From Alphaproteobacteria bacterium (GTDB taxonomy: Bacteria > Pseudomonadota > Alphaproteobacteria > Geminicoccales > Geminicoccaceae): 37,802 bases of DNA. Below are positions 16,154 to 23,696 of this stretch, piece after piece (position 1 is the first letter of the stretch; every line of letters begins with the position of its first letter). A program made the position numbers and the translations under genes. A model generated the notes under the pieces. That model did no database searches and was not told where the DNA came from. It saw nothing but the letters and a program-made list of their open reading frames with translations. The stretch lies in NCBI GenBank assembly GCA_027045875.1, contig JALUAG010000086.1, forward strand, positions 1 through 37,802, written 5' to 3'.

Positions 16154-16746
16154 CCGGGATCATCGCGCGTGATCTGTTTCTGAACCTCGTGCTCGCTCTT
16201 CTCGGCCTCGTCGTGCTCATGCTGCCGTGGCTCAACCCGCCAACGCGATCCGACAGCACTCCGCCACCTGGAAATGTGTTCGTCGAGATGCGCTGGCCTG
16301 ACGGCCTGCAGGCGGACGTCGACCTGTGGGTGCGCGGACCAGGGGATGAACCGGTCGGCTATTCGCGCAAGAGTGGATATGTCTTCGATCTGCTGCGCGA
16401 TGATCTGGGCAGCACGGGGGACCCGACGGATCTGAACTTCGAGTTCGCCTTCTCGCGCGGCACACCTGCAGGCGAATACGTGGTCAACGTTCACATGTAC
16501 AACCCGAAGAGTGAATCCTTTCCGATCGTTGTGCAGGTGACTGTCGGTCTCCGTAGCGCGGACGGCGCGAGCGTCCGTGAAATCGCCAGCCGGACGATAG
16601 AGCTGTGGTCGGACGGGCAGGAAGAGACCGTGGTGCGGTTTCGTCTCGATGGCACGGGGCGGCTGGTGCCGGGCTCCGTCAATCACGTGTTCATGCCGTT
16701 GCGTGCGGCAGCGATGCGCAACGAAGCGCCGAGATGGGCACCATGA
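16150..16746 (+). CDS. Membrane-anchored partner with ExbD/TolR-like helix and VDLWV (DUF2135-like) domain
   Basis: A 198-residue protein with one N-terminal membrane helix (RDLFLNLVLALLGLVVLML, residues 7-25). D8 falls at the helix start, where ExbD, TolR and MotB keep the proton-carrying Asp. The periplasmic part is not a TolR or OmpA-type peptidoglycan binder. It is a beta domain with ADVDLWVRGPGDEPVGYS, LLRDDLGS and GTPAGEYVVNVHMY, similar in pattern to DUF2135/PPC-like folds. Overlapping start and stop with the channel gene upstream suggest a complex of the two. The role of D8 is inferred from position only. Confidence 0.65.
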   Translation: MTGIIARDLFLNLVLALLGLVVLMLPWLNPPTRSDSTPPPGNVFVEMRWPDGLQADVDLWVRGPGDEPVGYSRKSGYVFDLLRDDLGSTGDPTDLNFEFAFSRGTPAGEYVVNVHMYNPKSESFPIVVQVTVGLRSADGASVREIASRTIELWSDGQEETVVRFRLDGTGRLVPGSVNHVFMPLRAAAMRNEAPRWAP

Positions 16747-17213
16747 CCGCGGCATGGATCACGTTCTGGGCGACGGCGGCGATCTGTGGCGTGATGGCGC
16801 ATGCGGTCATTCGGACATGTTCGCGGTCCATATGGCGGCATGTGGCGGTTCCGCTCGTCGTCATTGCGATGACGACGCTCGCTATCGGGCTCGCACAGAC
16901 CGTCGGAGAGCCGAGGCCATGGCGTCTCGCATGGAACCAGCCTGACATGGCGCGCGTGCTCGGCTTCCGCATCGACGAAGGGCGGGCCATTCATGTGATG
17001 CTGGACAGGGACGGCGAGCCGCCGATCCTTCTCTCGCTTCCTTACAGCACGCGCGCTGCGCAAGAGCTAGAGGATGCAGAACGAGAACGCCAGCGGCGGC
17101 GCGGCAGGCCGGGTGAGATCATGATGCGTGTCGATCGATCCCTGGAACGTGATCCGTTCAGGTTCCATCCGCGCCCTGTCCCGAGTCGGCCGCCGAAGAC
17201 GGGCGGGGGGTGA
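16743..17213 (+). CDS. Third membrane protein of the proton-channel block (156 aa)
   Basis: A 156-residue protein with two membrane helices (about residues 4-24, WITFWATAAICGVMAHAV, and 33-53, HVAVPLVVIAMTTLAIGLAQT). A soluble domain follows with MARVLGFRIDEGRAIHVMLD and ILLSLPYSTRAAQELEDAERERQ. The C-terminus is Arg/Pro-rich and probably disordered. ATG 16743 overlaps the preceding stop; ATG 16734 is an alternative. No named family is recognised. Tight coupling implies it belongs with the two preceding genes. Confidence 0.65.
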   Translation: MTAAWITFWATAAICGVMAHAVIRTCSRSIWRHVAVPLVVIAMTTLAIGLAQTVGEPRPWRLAWNQPDMARVLGFRIDEGRAIHVMLDRDGEPPILLSLPYSTRAAQELEDAERERQRRRGRPGEIMMRVDRSLERDPFRFHPRPVPSRPPKTGGG

Positions 17214-17216
17214 GGC

Positions 17217-18371
17217 ATGGCGAACCCTGGCTATGTTGGCCGAGAGCACCTTCTCGAGGAGGCCATCGAGGCTGTGCGCAGGCATGGCAACATCTCTGCG
17301 GCTGCGCGTGCGCTCAACCTGCCGCGCGAAACTCTCAAGCACCGGCTGCATGCAGCCGCGAGATATGGCCTCGACGGTTCGGTACCGAAGCCCCCGCCGC
17401 CCGGGCAGGTGATCGCCGGCACCTCTACGCTCTACCGGCTCAATCCGGAAACCGGTGCCGAGGAGATCCTGAAATGGGTCAGGACGAAGGAAGACCCGAA
17501 CTGGCACGCGCTGCATGACGCCATCTGCGACGCCTTCGACGCCTACAAGGGCACCGCGAAGCTGCCTCCTGCGCCGAAACATGCCGATGACGATCTGCTC
17601 GCACTATACCCTCTGGCCGACTTCCATCTCGGCCTCTATGCATGGGGGGCAGAAGCAGGCGAAGATTGGGACGTCGACAAGGCATGCCGGCTTCTGCGCC
17701 GCGTGATGGGGGAGCTCGTCGCTCTTTCCCCGCCAGCCGGCACGGCCGTGCTGCTGAATCTGGGCGACTTCTTCCATACCGACACCTCGGACAATAGAAC
17801 GGCACAGGCCGGGCATCCGCTCGATGTCGACACTCGTTATGCCCGCGTTCTGACGTTCGGGGTGGAGCTCATACGAGACATGATCGAGCTCTGCGCCCAG
17901 AAGCACCGCAAGGTGATCGTTCGCAACCTCAAGGGCAACCACGACTATCACAGCGCCATCGCGCTCACGGCGGCGCTCGGTTCATTCTTCCACGGCAACG
18001 ACCGGATCATCGTCGATGCGTCACCCGCCCCGCACTGGTCCTATCGGCATGGTCGGACGCTGCTCGGGGCCACGCACGGCGACATGCTGAAGAAGCCGGA
18101 GCAGATGGCGATGCTGCTCGCGGCCGCCCGCGCCGAGGACTGGGGACAGACACGCTATCGGTATTTCCACTACGGGCATGTTCATCACGCTTCTGCCAAG
18201 GAAGTGGGCGGGGTGCTGGTCGAGTCGCACCGGACACTGGCGCCGAAAGATGCGTGGCATGCTGCTGCGGGCTACGTATCAGGCCGGGCCATGTCGGTGA
18301 TCGTCTACTCGGCCGAGCGTGGCGAGGTCGCCCGCATCACGCACAACATTCCACATTGGAGCGAAGGATGA
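17217..18371 (+). CDS. Helix-turn-helix plus calcineurin-like metallophosphoesterase
   Basis: A 384-residue protein. Residues about 10-48 are a DNA-binding helix-turn-helix (HGNISAAARALNLPRETLKHRL). Residues about 125-350 are a complete two-metal phosphoesterase core: DFH at 135-137, GD at 183-184, GNHD at 240-243, THGD at 286-289 and GHVHH at 320-324. The combination is common in podovirus-like phages but its substrate is unknown; a nuclease acting on DNA is plausible given the HTH. It follows the proton-channel block and overlaps the next gene by 4 bases. Confidence 0.8.
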   Translation: MANPGYVGREHLLEEAIEAVRRHGNISAAARALNLPRETLKHRLHAAARYGLDGSVPKPPPPGQVIAGTSTLYRLNPETGAEEILKWVRTKEDPNWHALHDAICDAFDAYKGTAKLPPAPKHADDDLLALYPLADFHLGLYAWGAEAGEDWDVDKACRLLRRVMGELVALSPPAGTAVLLNLGDFFHTDTSDNRTAQAGHPLDVDTRYARVLTFGVELIRDMIELCAQKHRKVIVRNLKGNHDYHSAIALTAALGSFFHGNDRIIVDASPAPHWSYRHGRTLLGATHGDMLKKPEQMAMLLAAARAEDWGQTRYRYFHYGHVHHASAKEVGGVLVESHRTLAPKDAWHAAAGYVSGRAMSVIVYSAERGEVARITHNIPHWSEG

Positions 18372-18802
18372 AGGCTTTTCTCTCTTCTCCTTACCGCTCG
18401 CATCCCTGCTATCAGACGCATGGTCCGATCGCTCCGCTGCGTGACGTCATGCGGCTGCTGATAACCCTGAGCCAGCATGGCCTTCCGTTCGTCCTCTCGG
18501 TGCATGACGTAGCGAGATCCGCGCGGTGCGTCTGGTCGCCCTTGATCCATGGGGACCTGATTCGCTCGATCAACGCGCACCATGGCCGTGAGTGGCCGGA
18601 ACGTGACGCGCTCGACTGGTGCCTCGGGTGCCTGGCGACGGAGGGATTCGACACGCTCATCGTGGCGGAGTCGATTCCGAGGGCGAAGAATTACGGGCGA
18701 AACGGCATGGATGCGGAGCGCGAGCTGGCAGAGGCGTTAGGACTTCGAATAGTCACGGACGTCGAAATTGTGCACGCTCATGGCGATACACTCAGTGCCT
18801 GA
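18368..18802 (+). CDS. DUF1937/DUF4406-like protein (deoxyribosyltransferase fold)
   Basis: A 144-residue protein. FLSSPYRSH at the N-terminus, VWSPLIHGDLI in the middle, WCLGCLATEGFDTLIVAES and then NGMDAERELAEALGLRIV follow the order of motifs in the nucleoside 2-deoxyribosyltransferase-like DUF1937/DUF4406 group. It may act on nucleotides or nucleotide-derived signals. The start at 18368 overlaps the preceding stop; a longer open frame upstream is a shadow. It is the last gene of the rightward late unit and converges on the leftward operon. Confidence 0.6.
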   Translation: MKAFLSSPYRSHPCYQTHGPIAPLRDVMRLLITLSQHGLPFVLSVHDVARSARCVWSPLIHGDLIRSINAHHGREWPERDALDWCLGCLATEGFDTLIVAESIPRAKNYGRNGMDAERELAEALGLRIVTDVEIVHAHGDTLSA

Positions 18803-18815
18803 CGGGGCGAGGCAC
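18795..18815. terminator. Weak hairpin between convergent operons
   Basis: A 6-bp stem (GTGCCT at 18795-18800 with AGGCAC at 18810-18815) spans the stop of the last rightward gene, 17 bases from the end of the leftward operon. Neither side has a T-run, so any termination here would be weak or factor dependent. Confidence 0.3.
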
Positions 18816-18831
18816 AAGCAGAAACGATATT

Positions 18832-19011
18832 TCATTGTGACGCAGCCTCCGTAAACGCCCCAACGATCATCCACATACTGGTCAACACCAACGGAACGCA
18901 CATCCCCCAGAAGAGCCATTCCCTCAACGCTTTCGCCCTCTTCCGAATGGCAATGACCACGATCGCCAGAAAGGCGATGCTCAGAATGAGGTCCAAGCGC
19001 TCGTAACTCAT
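18832..19011 (-). CDS. Small two-helix membrane protein (59 aa)
   Basis: A 59-residue protein and the last gene of the leftward operon. It has two hydrophobic helices (LILSIAFLAIVVIAI, residues about 8-22, and LFWGMCVPLVLTSMWMIVGAF, 33-53) joined by a basic loop (RKRAKALREW). AGGATAGGA precedes the ATG. An early membrane protein could act in superinfection exclusion or host takeover, but nothing in the sequence decides this. Confidence 0.65.
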   Translation of the reverse strand: MSYERLDLILSIAFLAIVVIAIRKRAKALREWLFWGMCVPLVLTSMWMIVGAFTEAASQ

Positions 19012-19017
19012 GCCATC

Positions 19018-19284
19018 CTATCCTTTCGCCTGCCGCCCTCCGACGATCTTCTTCACGATGATGGCCACGTCTGGCAGGTCGTGGTGAATGAGGTAGACAC
19101 GCGCCTCTGCGCACATCTCACGAATGGCGTCTTCCAAGGCGCGTCGCTCGTCCTCGGCGTGGTAGACGATGCCGCAGCGCTTTGCCGTGTTCAGCGCGGC
19201 TGCCACCCGCTGGCGCGGGGTAGGAAACCCGCCGCAGAACCTGGGATCGCCGACGGCCCAGATGGGATTGATCGTTTCGCTCAT
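19018..19284 (-). CDS. Unknown early protein (88 aa)
   Basis: A soluble 88-residue protein. The start is at 19284, where ATG overlaps the preceding stop and AAGGAAG lies upstream. It has FPTPRQRVAAALNTAKRCGIVYHAEDERRALEDAIREM, a helical middle, and ends in basic residues (KKIVGGRQAKG). No family is recognised. Part of the leftward early operon. Confidence 0.6.
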   Translation of the reverse strand: MSETINPIWAVGDPRFCGGFPTPRQRVAAALNTAKRCGIVYHAEDERRALEDAIREMCAEARVYLIHHDLPDVAIIVKKIVGGRQAKG

Positions 19285-19709
19285 TCCACTTCCTTGCATT
19301 TCTTGGCTACGGTTTCATGGGTGACACCGGTGATCCTGTAGCGGAGCCCGTCCTTGTAGAGATCGCCATCCCGTTTCTCCATGATGTGCTTGGCAAGCAG
19401 GACAGCATACAGCATGGTGGGGATGTCGAATTCTTCCTCCGACGTAGCGCTTACGTCGATGTGAGAGATGCGTCCGTGATCACGCGGTTGTGCGATCACG
19501 GTCGCCCTGTCAGGCGATACCTGGAACGTCACAAGCCCATGAATTCGCCTCGCCGCGTCCAAAAACAGGCTGCTGACGTGATCGTAGTTTTCGGCCTTCA
19601 CGTACCTGGAGTAGTCGTAGAGCGCCGTGTCTACGACTTGCACCGGCCTCCCTTCTGCGATGGCCTCGAGCGAATCCACTGGGTCCGGCTTCTCGATCTT
19701 GTCGCTCAT
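19281..19709 (-). CDS. Unknown early protein (142 aa)
   Basis: A 142-residue acidic protein with mixed helices and strands (HGLVTFQVSPDRATVIAQPRDHGRISHIDV, then MLYAVLLAKHIMEKRDGD). The start is set at ATG 19709 behind GGAG; the frame stays open upstream but only shadows the preceding gene. No domain is recognised. It overlaps the next gene by 4 bases. Confidence 0.6.
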   Translation of the reverse strand: MSDKIEKPDPVDSLEAIAEGRPVQVVDTALYDYSRYVKAENYDHVSSLFLDAARRIHGLVTFQVSPDRATVIAQPRDHGRISHIDVSATSEEEFDIPTMLYAVLLAKHIMEKRDGDLYKDGLRYRITGVTHETVAKKCKEVE

Positions 19710-19710
19710 G

Positions 19711-20055
19711 TCAGTTCTCCTCTCTCTTGCGCAGCACCATGACGAGCTCGTCGTTGTGTAGCTCAATGCCAGTGTATTCGTAGTCGTCGATCCTGTATCC
19801 GCGCCGGGCCGCCTCCTTGAGGAGCTCCTTGAGCATGTCCGCGTCCATGGACGCGACGCACGTCTCAATGAGCGCCTTCGCGACCATCACGCCAGGGATC
19901 TTCGTCGTGAAGGCGTCCAAGTCGTCGAACACCTTGAGCTTGACCCACCGCGCTCCGGCAGCCTGGTTGGCCAGATCGCGCAGCGGGCAATCGCCGACGG
20001 GCTCAATGATGGTGTCCGCCGCCTTGTCGTCAGACGTTTTCTTTCTCTTCGCCAT
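19711..20055 (-). CDS. Unknown early protein (114 aa)
   Basis: A 114-residue charged protein with a Lys-rich start (MAKRKKTSDDKAAD) and a DADMLKELLKEAARRGYRIDDYEYTGIEL body that looks like one helix followed by strands. AAGGAGGA is perfectly placed upstream. Unknown function; translated from the same message as the recombination genes. Confidence 0.6.
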   Translation of the reverse strand: MAKRKKTSDDKAADTIIEPVGDCPLRDLANQAAGARWVKLKVFDDLDAFTTKIPGVMVAKALIETCVASMDADMLKELLKEAARRGYRIDDYEYTGIELHNDELVMVLRKREEN

Positions 20056-20263
20056 GGTTGTCCTCCTTCAATGTCTCAGCATGCCGCCGCCATTGCTCCG
20101 CATCGAGCGCCTGGAGGCCGGCACGCACGATGCCGAGCTCCTCGACCAGCGTTTCCTCACGATCGCGCAGCGCGCAGATCCATGCCTCGAGGCGCTCATC
20201 GCTGAGCCGGTGGGCGTTGTCGAGGATCGCGCGGTTTATAAGACTGGCATCGACGGGGCGCAT
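20030..20263 (-). CDS. Small helical early protein (77 aa)
   Basis: A 77-residue, almost entirely helical protein (LDNAHRLSDERLEAWICALR, then DREETLVEELGIVRAGLQAL) likely to form a coiled coil. It overlaps the next gene by 26 bases. The start is at ATG 20263 with GGAGCTAAGG just upstream. No family is recognised. Confidence 0.6.
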   Translation of the reverse strand: MRPVDASLINRAILDNAHRLSDERLEAWICALRDREETLVEELGIVRAGLQALDAEQWRRHAETLKEDNHGEEKENV

Positions 20264-20265
20264 CC

Positions 20266-20562
20266 TTAGCTCCAGTCCGCATATGCCTTCATATCAGGGT
20301 CAATCTCTTCCGCTAGCGCAACGCCTGCGGCCGTGAGGCCGTATCCTGCGCCCGCTGGAAAGCCGCCATCCGTCCACAGCCCGCGCTCGTAGCGGGTGAG
20401 ACCCTTGCGCCGCAGTTGCCGGCACGCGAGCCGCACTCGGCGGCGGTCCAAGCCCGTGATCTCGCAGAGAGGGGCGAAAGACGCGCACGGCGGCAGATCG
20501 CCTAGTGTAGCCAACCGCGGCAGCGCCAGGAGAACGGCGCGCTGGTCATTGGTGAGCTTCAT
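20266..20562 (-). CDS. Winged-helix DNA-binding protein (98 aa)
   Basis: A 98-residue protein with a winged-helix pattern: LTNDQRAVLLALPRLATLGD (helix 1), SFAPLCEITGLDRRRVRLACRQLRRKGLTRYERG (helices 2-3 and wing), then GYGLTAAGVALAEE, which is the end of a MarR/PadR-like wing region. It could regulate early transcription. AAGGA 7 bases before ATG 20562 supports this start. A longer form from GTG 20664, overlapping the upstream stop, is possible and would add 34 Arg-rich residues. Confidence 0.6.
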   Translation of the reverse strand: MKLTNDQRAVLLALPRLATLGDLPPCASFAPLCEITGLDRRRVRLACRQLRRKGLTRYERGLWTDGGFPAGAGYGLTAAGVALAEEIDPDMKAYADWS

Positions 20563-20660
20563 CAGTTTTTCCTTCTGTCTCATTCGCCAGCCGCGGCGCC
20601 GTGACAACTGGATGCGCATGGGGCGCATTTTCTCGGCATCTCGACTTGGAGAGCCCCCGC

Positions 20661-20837
20661 TCACCTAACTACCTCCATAGCGACTTTCACTATGAATACC
20701 GCCGCGATCGACGATAGACTGATTAAGGCCAGCGCCAGCACGGCGCCGATGAGGGCGAACTCGAGCCGCTCTACCCAGCGCCAGAACCGCTCGCGGCGCC
20801 GGCGGCGGGCCTCGGCGATGGGGATATGCTTCGTCAT
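20661..20837 (-). CDS. Small membrane protein (58 aa)
   Basis: A 58-residue protein with a very basic N-terminus (ARRRRRERFWRWVERLEF) and one long hydrophobic helix (ALIGAVLALALISLSSIAAVFIV). GGCAGGAGA lies just before the ATG, which overlaps the preceding stop by 4 bases. An inner-membrane early protein of unknown role. Confidence 0.65.
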   Translation of the reverse strand: MTKHIPIAEARRRRRERFWRWVERLEFALIGAVLALALISLSSIAAVFIVKVAMEVVR

Positions 20838-21367
20838 TCTCCTGCCTCCAGATCCTGCCAGCGCTTCGCCGGTGAAAGACATGATGGCCCGTGCTCTTTC
20901 TCCGGCGCGCTCGCGCCGACCAGCATAGCCAGCTCGCCCCACTGCGGCGTTCCGACAAGCCAAGGGGCGAGCTCATCGCGCACGTAGTCGAGAGCATCGT
21001 TCAGAAACCTGCTGAACTCGTCGGCGTCCATCGACGAAAAGCTCATCGACCTGGGCACGACGGCCAGCCGCGATCCCCACTGCCTTGCCAATTTATCCGG
21101 CAGCGGAATGAGGTCGGCATGGCCGGTCACGACCGCCAGGCGACGCCGCACCATGTCCTGGGTCCATTGCTCGCGCCCGGGTCCGTTGTTCAGCGCCTCG
21201 GCGAGCAGTGTAAAAAACGCAAAGGCGAGGCGATGCTGCTCTATCGATCGCGGACGCCAGAGCTCCGCCATGACCGACCTGCCAGCCGGCAGCTTGTCGA
21301 AGACGATCTCCGCCGCCCGATCCGCCGGTATCAACATCATGCCCTCTCGTTTTACGGTTGCGCGCAT
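20834..21367 (-). CDS. DUF1367-like protein
   Basis: A protein of about 177 residues. GMMLIPADRAAEIVFDKLPAGRS followed by RPRSIEQHRLAFAFFTLLAEAL matches the order of the conserved DUF1367 blocks (an IPA element, then H-R-x-F-F-x-L-L). DUF1367 proteins are found in the recombination or nin-like regions of temperate phages; their role is unknown. The start at 21367 is chosen 8 bases after the SSB stop; the open frame further upstream overlaps ssb and has no support. Confidence 0.55.
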   Translation of the reverse strand: MRATVKREGMMLIPADRAAEIVFDKLPAGRSVMAELWRPRSIEQHRLAFAFFTLLAEALNNGPGREQWTQDMVRRRLAVVTGHADLIPLPDKLARQWGSRLAVVPRSMSFSSMDADEFSRFLNDALDYVRDELAPWLVGTPQWGELAMLVGASAPEKEHGPSCLSPAKRWQDLEAGE

Positions 21368-21374
21368 GCCAACC

Positions 21375-21809
21375 TCAGAATGGGATTTCGTCGTCCGGGA
21401 CATCGCTCTGTGAAGACGCAGGCGCCGTTGCCTGCATTTCGTGCGAGGCCTGCCGCCCGCCAGCGAGAACCCGTAGCATGCTGCGATAGGGCCGCAGCAC
21501 GATTTCCGTGCTGTAGCGTTCGTTGCCGGCCTTGTCCGTCCATTTCCGCGTCTCAATCTGGCCCTCGACGAAAACCTTTGCGCCCTTGGCAAGATACTGT
21601 TCAGCGAAGCGGATCAGGGGCTCGGAGAAGATGCTGACGCGATGCCACTCCGTGCGGTCACGCTTCTCGCCGGTCGCCTTATCCTTCCATGTCTCTGTCG
21701 TCGCCACCCGAAGATTGCAGATCCTGCCGCCATCCTGGAAGCTGCGCACCTCCGGGTCGGCGCCGAGATTACCGATCAGAATTACCTTGTTAAGCACTGT
21801 CCTCTCCAT
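21375..21809 (-). CDS. ssb: Single-stranded DNA-binding protein
   Basis: A 144-residue OB-fold SSB. It has the family's start NKVILIGNLGADPEVR, the TEWHRVSIFSEPLIRFAEQYLAKGAKVFVEGQIETRKW core, and the acidic C-terminal tip DVPDDEIPF that recruits partner proteins. It would coat single-stranded DNA in phage replication and in recombination with the ERF annealing protein and YqaJ nuclease encoded upstream. It overlaps the nuclease gene by 20 bases. Confidence 0.93.
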   Translation of the reverse strand: MERTVLNKVILIGNLGADPEVRSFQDGGRICNLRVATTETWKDKATGEKRDRTEWHRVSIFSEPLIRFAEQYLAKGAKVFVEGQIETRKWTDKAGNERYSTEIVLRPYRSMLRVLAGGRQASHEMQATAPASSQSDVPDDEIPF

Positions 21810-22425
21810 TGTAGCGCTGTATCAGCACGGCGAGTTTCTCGTCGAGCTCTTCGAGGAACGCGACAACTTCCTTCGTAAGCCAGTCGATCGTCTCGTCATC
21901 TCGCTCGACCCGCTCGATCCAGAGCTGCATCTCAGGTGAGATACGCGGGTCGTAGCTCACGAAGTCGCACCACGCACGGCCCGTGCATGCCATCTGCCAT
22001 TGCATTTGCAGCAGATAGCGTCTGTCGATGGTCCCGCCGAGAAGCGTCTTGATGTGCCTGGCCGTGCCGGGGCACTTGATCTCGATCAGGCCGTCATCGC
22101 CGACCAGACCATCCGGGCTCGCGCCGCTCATGGCGATCTCAGGATGCGGAACGAAGCCTACCTCTGTCACGGTGCTGTCGGTCCACATCTCGTAGGCCGC
22201 GCGGGCTTCGGGCTCTGTGTCGATGCCATGCTGCATGGCCGCGCTGACGTAGCCAGCCGCGGGCTCGCCAGTGAGGCGCTCGCAGATGAGCTCGGCCATG
22301 TAGTTCTCTCGGCTTGCGCCCCAGCCGGATTTGGTCCGCGCGACAACATCTGCGATGCGTGATGCCGTGACCTTGCCGAGGCGCGCTTCGAACCACTCGG
22401 CGCTGCGCTGTGGGGCATCAGTCAT
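21790..22425 (-). CDS. YqaJ/lambda-exonuclease-type recombination nuclease
   Basis: A 211-residue PD-(D/E)xK nuclease. RSAEWFEARLGKVTASRI is the usual start; E71/E73 sit in a helix (GIDTEPEARAAYE); D105 is in GASPDGLV; E115-x-K117 lies in LIEIKCP; and YLLQMQWQMACTG follows. Relatives are 5'-3' exonucleases that resect double-strand ends for a partner annealing protein, here the ERF protein just upstream. The ATG lies 8 bases inside the end of the ERF gene. Confidence 0.88.
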   Translation of the reverse strand: MTDAPQRSAEWFEARLGKVTASRIADVVARTKSGWGASRENYMAELICERLTGEPAAGYVSAAMQHGIDTEPEARAAYEMWTDSTVTEVGFVPHPEIAMSGASPDGLVGDDGLIEIKCPGTARHIKTLLGGTIDRRYLLQMQWQMACTGRAWCDFVSYDPRISPEMQLWIERVERDDETIDWLTKEVVAFLEELDEKLAVLIQRYNGEDSA

Positions 22426-23089
22426 CGGCGGCGTCCTTCATGTCATCGGCCTTGCCGGCTGCAGCCTTCAAGGTCCGCTCGGCGACCTTCTTGTTGAGCG
22501 TGCGGATCGCATGGTCGAACTTGGCGACCGGAAACTCCTCGAGGCTCGGCGCGCCGTAGTAGGCCAAGAACTTGGCCTCATCCACTTCTGCCGTATCGAG
22601 CCGCTCACGCAGCATGCGATATTGATCAGCCGAGATCGTGGCGCGCCCACCGGCGCCTGCGATTGAGGCCCCTTCGCCGCTCGCCTTGGCGCCGTCGTCA
22701 TCATCCTCGGGAGCCACGCCGACGGCCGCAAGAAGGCCGTAGCGTCGAGCGTAGGTCATGCCCGATCCGTAACCCTGCGCGCCGCCGTTACGGCCCTCGT
22801 AGATAGGCGTGTAGGTGGCGATCCATTCGCCGCTCTCACCATGGACCAGGCGGGTCTCCAGCACGCCGAGGCTGTCCGGGCCGGAGCCTTGGATCACGGC
22901 GATGCCCTCGGCATTGAGCGCCGGAATGATGGCCTCGCACACTGCGGCCAAGTCGGCATAGCGATAGGTGCCGCCACGGCCCAGCTCTGCCGTCTTGTCT
23001 TTGCGCACCTTGCCGAAGCTGCGCTGCGCAGCCGCAAGGGCCTTGGCAATGGACTGGATGGATTCGGACGTTTTCACGATGTCCTCCAT
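22418..23089 (-). CDS. erf: ERF-family single-strand annealing protein
   Basis: A protein of about 223 residues with the ERF superfamily core: SIQSIAKALAAAQRSFGKVRKDK, GGTYRYADLAAVCEAIIPALNAEGIAVIQG, and YGSGMTYARRYGLLAAVGVAPEDDDDG. It anneals complementary strands and pairs with the YqaJ nuclease to form a recombination module; such modules can also circularise or repair phage DNA. A C-terminal helical domain (ISADQYRMLRERLDTA) may bind SSB. The start is taken as ATG 23089; ATG 23110 is an alternative. Confidence 0.85.
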   Translation of the reverse strand: MEDIVKTSESIQSIAKALAAAQRSFGKVRKDKTAELGRGGTYRYADLAAVCEAIIPALNAEGIAVIQGSGPDSLGVLETRLVHGESGEWIATYTPIYEGRNGGAQGYGSGMTYARRYGLLAAVGVAPEDDDDGAKASGEGASIAGAGGRATISADQYRMLRERLDTAEVDEAKFLAYYGAPSLEEFPVAKFDHAIRTLNKKVAERTLKAAAGKADDMKDAADD

Positions 23090-23355
23090 GATTTGGCGAA
23101 CGTGCCCCATAGCTCAGCCCACGGCGCCTCGGCAGGTGCCACCAGTGGCGCCGAGGCACGCCAATCGCAAATGAATTGCCACCAGGCATCGCCGACCTCG
23201 CCCGGGGCCGCTCCCTCGGGCCAGAGGCTCTTACCGTAGCGGATCATCGCGCGATCCGCCGCCACGGCCCATGCCTCCTCGGCGCTCGGGCAGGCGCGAG
23301 GGGCTGCGCGCTCGACCATGCGCCGGTGGGCGGGGAAGGGGATGATCTCACCCAT
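23074..23355 (-). CDS. Unknown early protein (93 aa)
   Basis: A 93-residue protein with Trp-rich C-terminal helices (GDAWWQFICDWRASAPL, then APWAELWGTFAKSW) and a short N-terminus IIPFPAHRR. The start at 23355 shares one base with the preceding stop; a longer shadow frame upstream is Arg-rich and rejected. No family is recognised. Confidence 0.6.
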   Translation of the reverse strand: MGEIIPFPAHRRMVERAAPRACPSAEEAWAVAADRAMIRYGKSLWPEGAAPGEVGDAWWQFICDWRASAPLVAPAEAPWAELWGTFAKSWRTS

Positions 23356-23696
23356 CAGCCCGCCTCCTCGACCGTCTCCTCGGCCGCGCGCTCGGCCTCG
23401 TCGAGCGCCATGTCGCGGGCGATCTGCTCGATCTCCTGCCACGCCTTGGCGCGGTCGGGCGGATGGTCGGTAGCATCGATGGCGCGCAGCCATTCAAGGA
23501 CATCGCGCGCCTCGGGCGAGGACGGCTCGGCTGTCGCGGCCTCAAGCTCGCGCAGCGCGTCAAGCGCCGCGTCGAGCGTGCCGATGAGGTGGTCGAGCGC
23601 GCCCATTGCGCGCCCCTTATCATAGGTGTGGAGATGGTCGCGGAGATGTCGCGCGAGAGCGATTGCGCGGCCGAGGTGGTAGCCTGTGGCGCTCAT
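23355..23696 (-). CDS. Unknown helical early protein (113 aa)
   Basis: A 113-residue helical protein (HLGRAIALARHLRDHLHTYD, then IGTLDAALDALRELEAATAE) with an acidic C-terminus. The start at 23696 overlaps the preceding stop by 4 bases. No family is recognised. Its place between the first operon gene and the recombination genes gives no sure clue. Confidence 0.6.
   Translation of the reverse strand: MSATGYHLGRAIALARHLRDHLHTYDKGRAMGALDHLIGTLDAALDALRELEAATAEPSSPEARDVLEWLRAIDATDHPPDRAKAWQEIEQIARDMALDEAERAAEETVEEAG

Noticed and set aside
15635-17213. Zorya ZorA-ZorB defence pair
   Set aside because: The partner has no OmpA-like peptidoglycan-binding domain, the channel protein lacks the long ZorA tail, and no ZorC/D/E-type gene is nearby.
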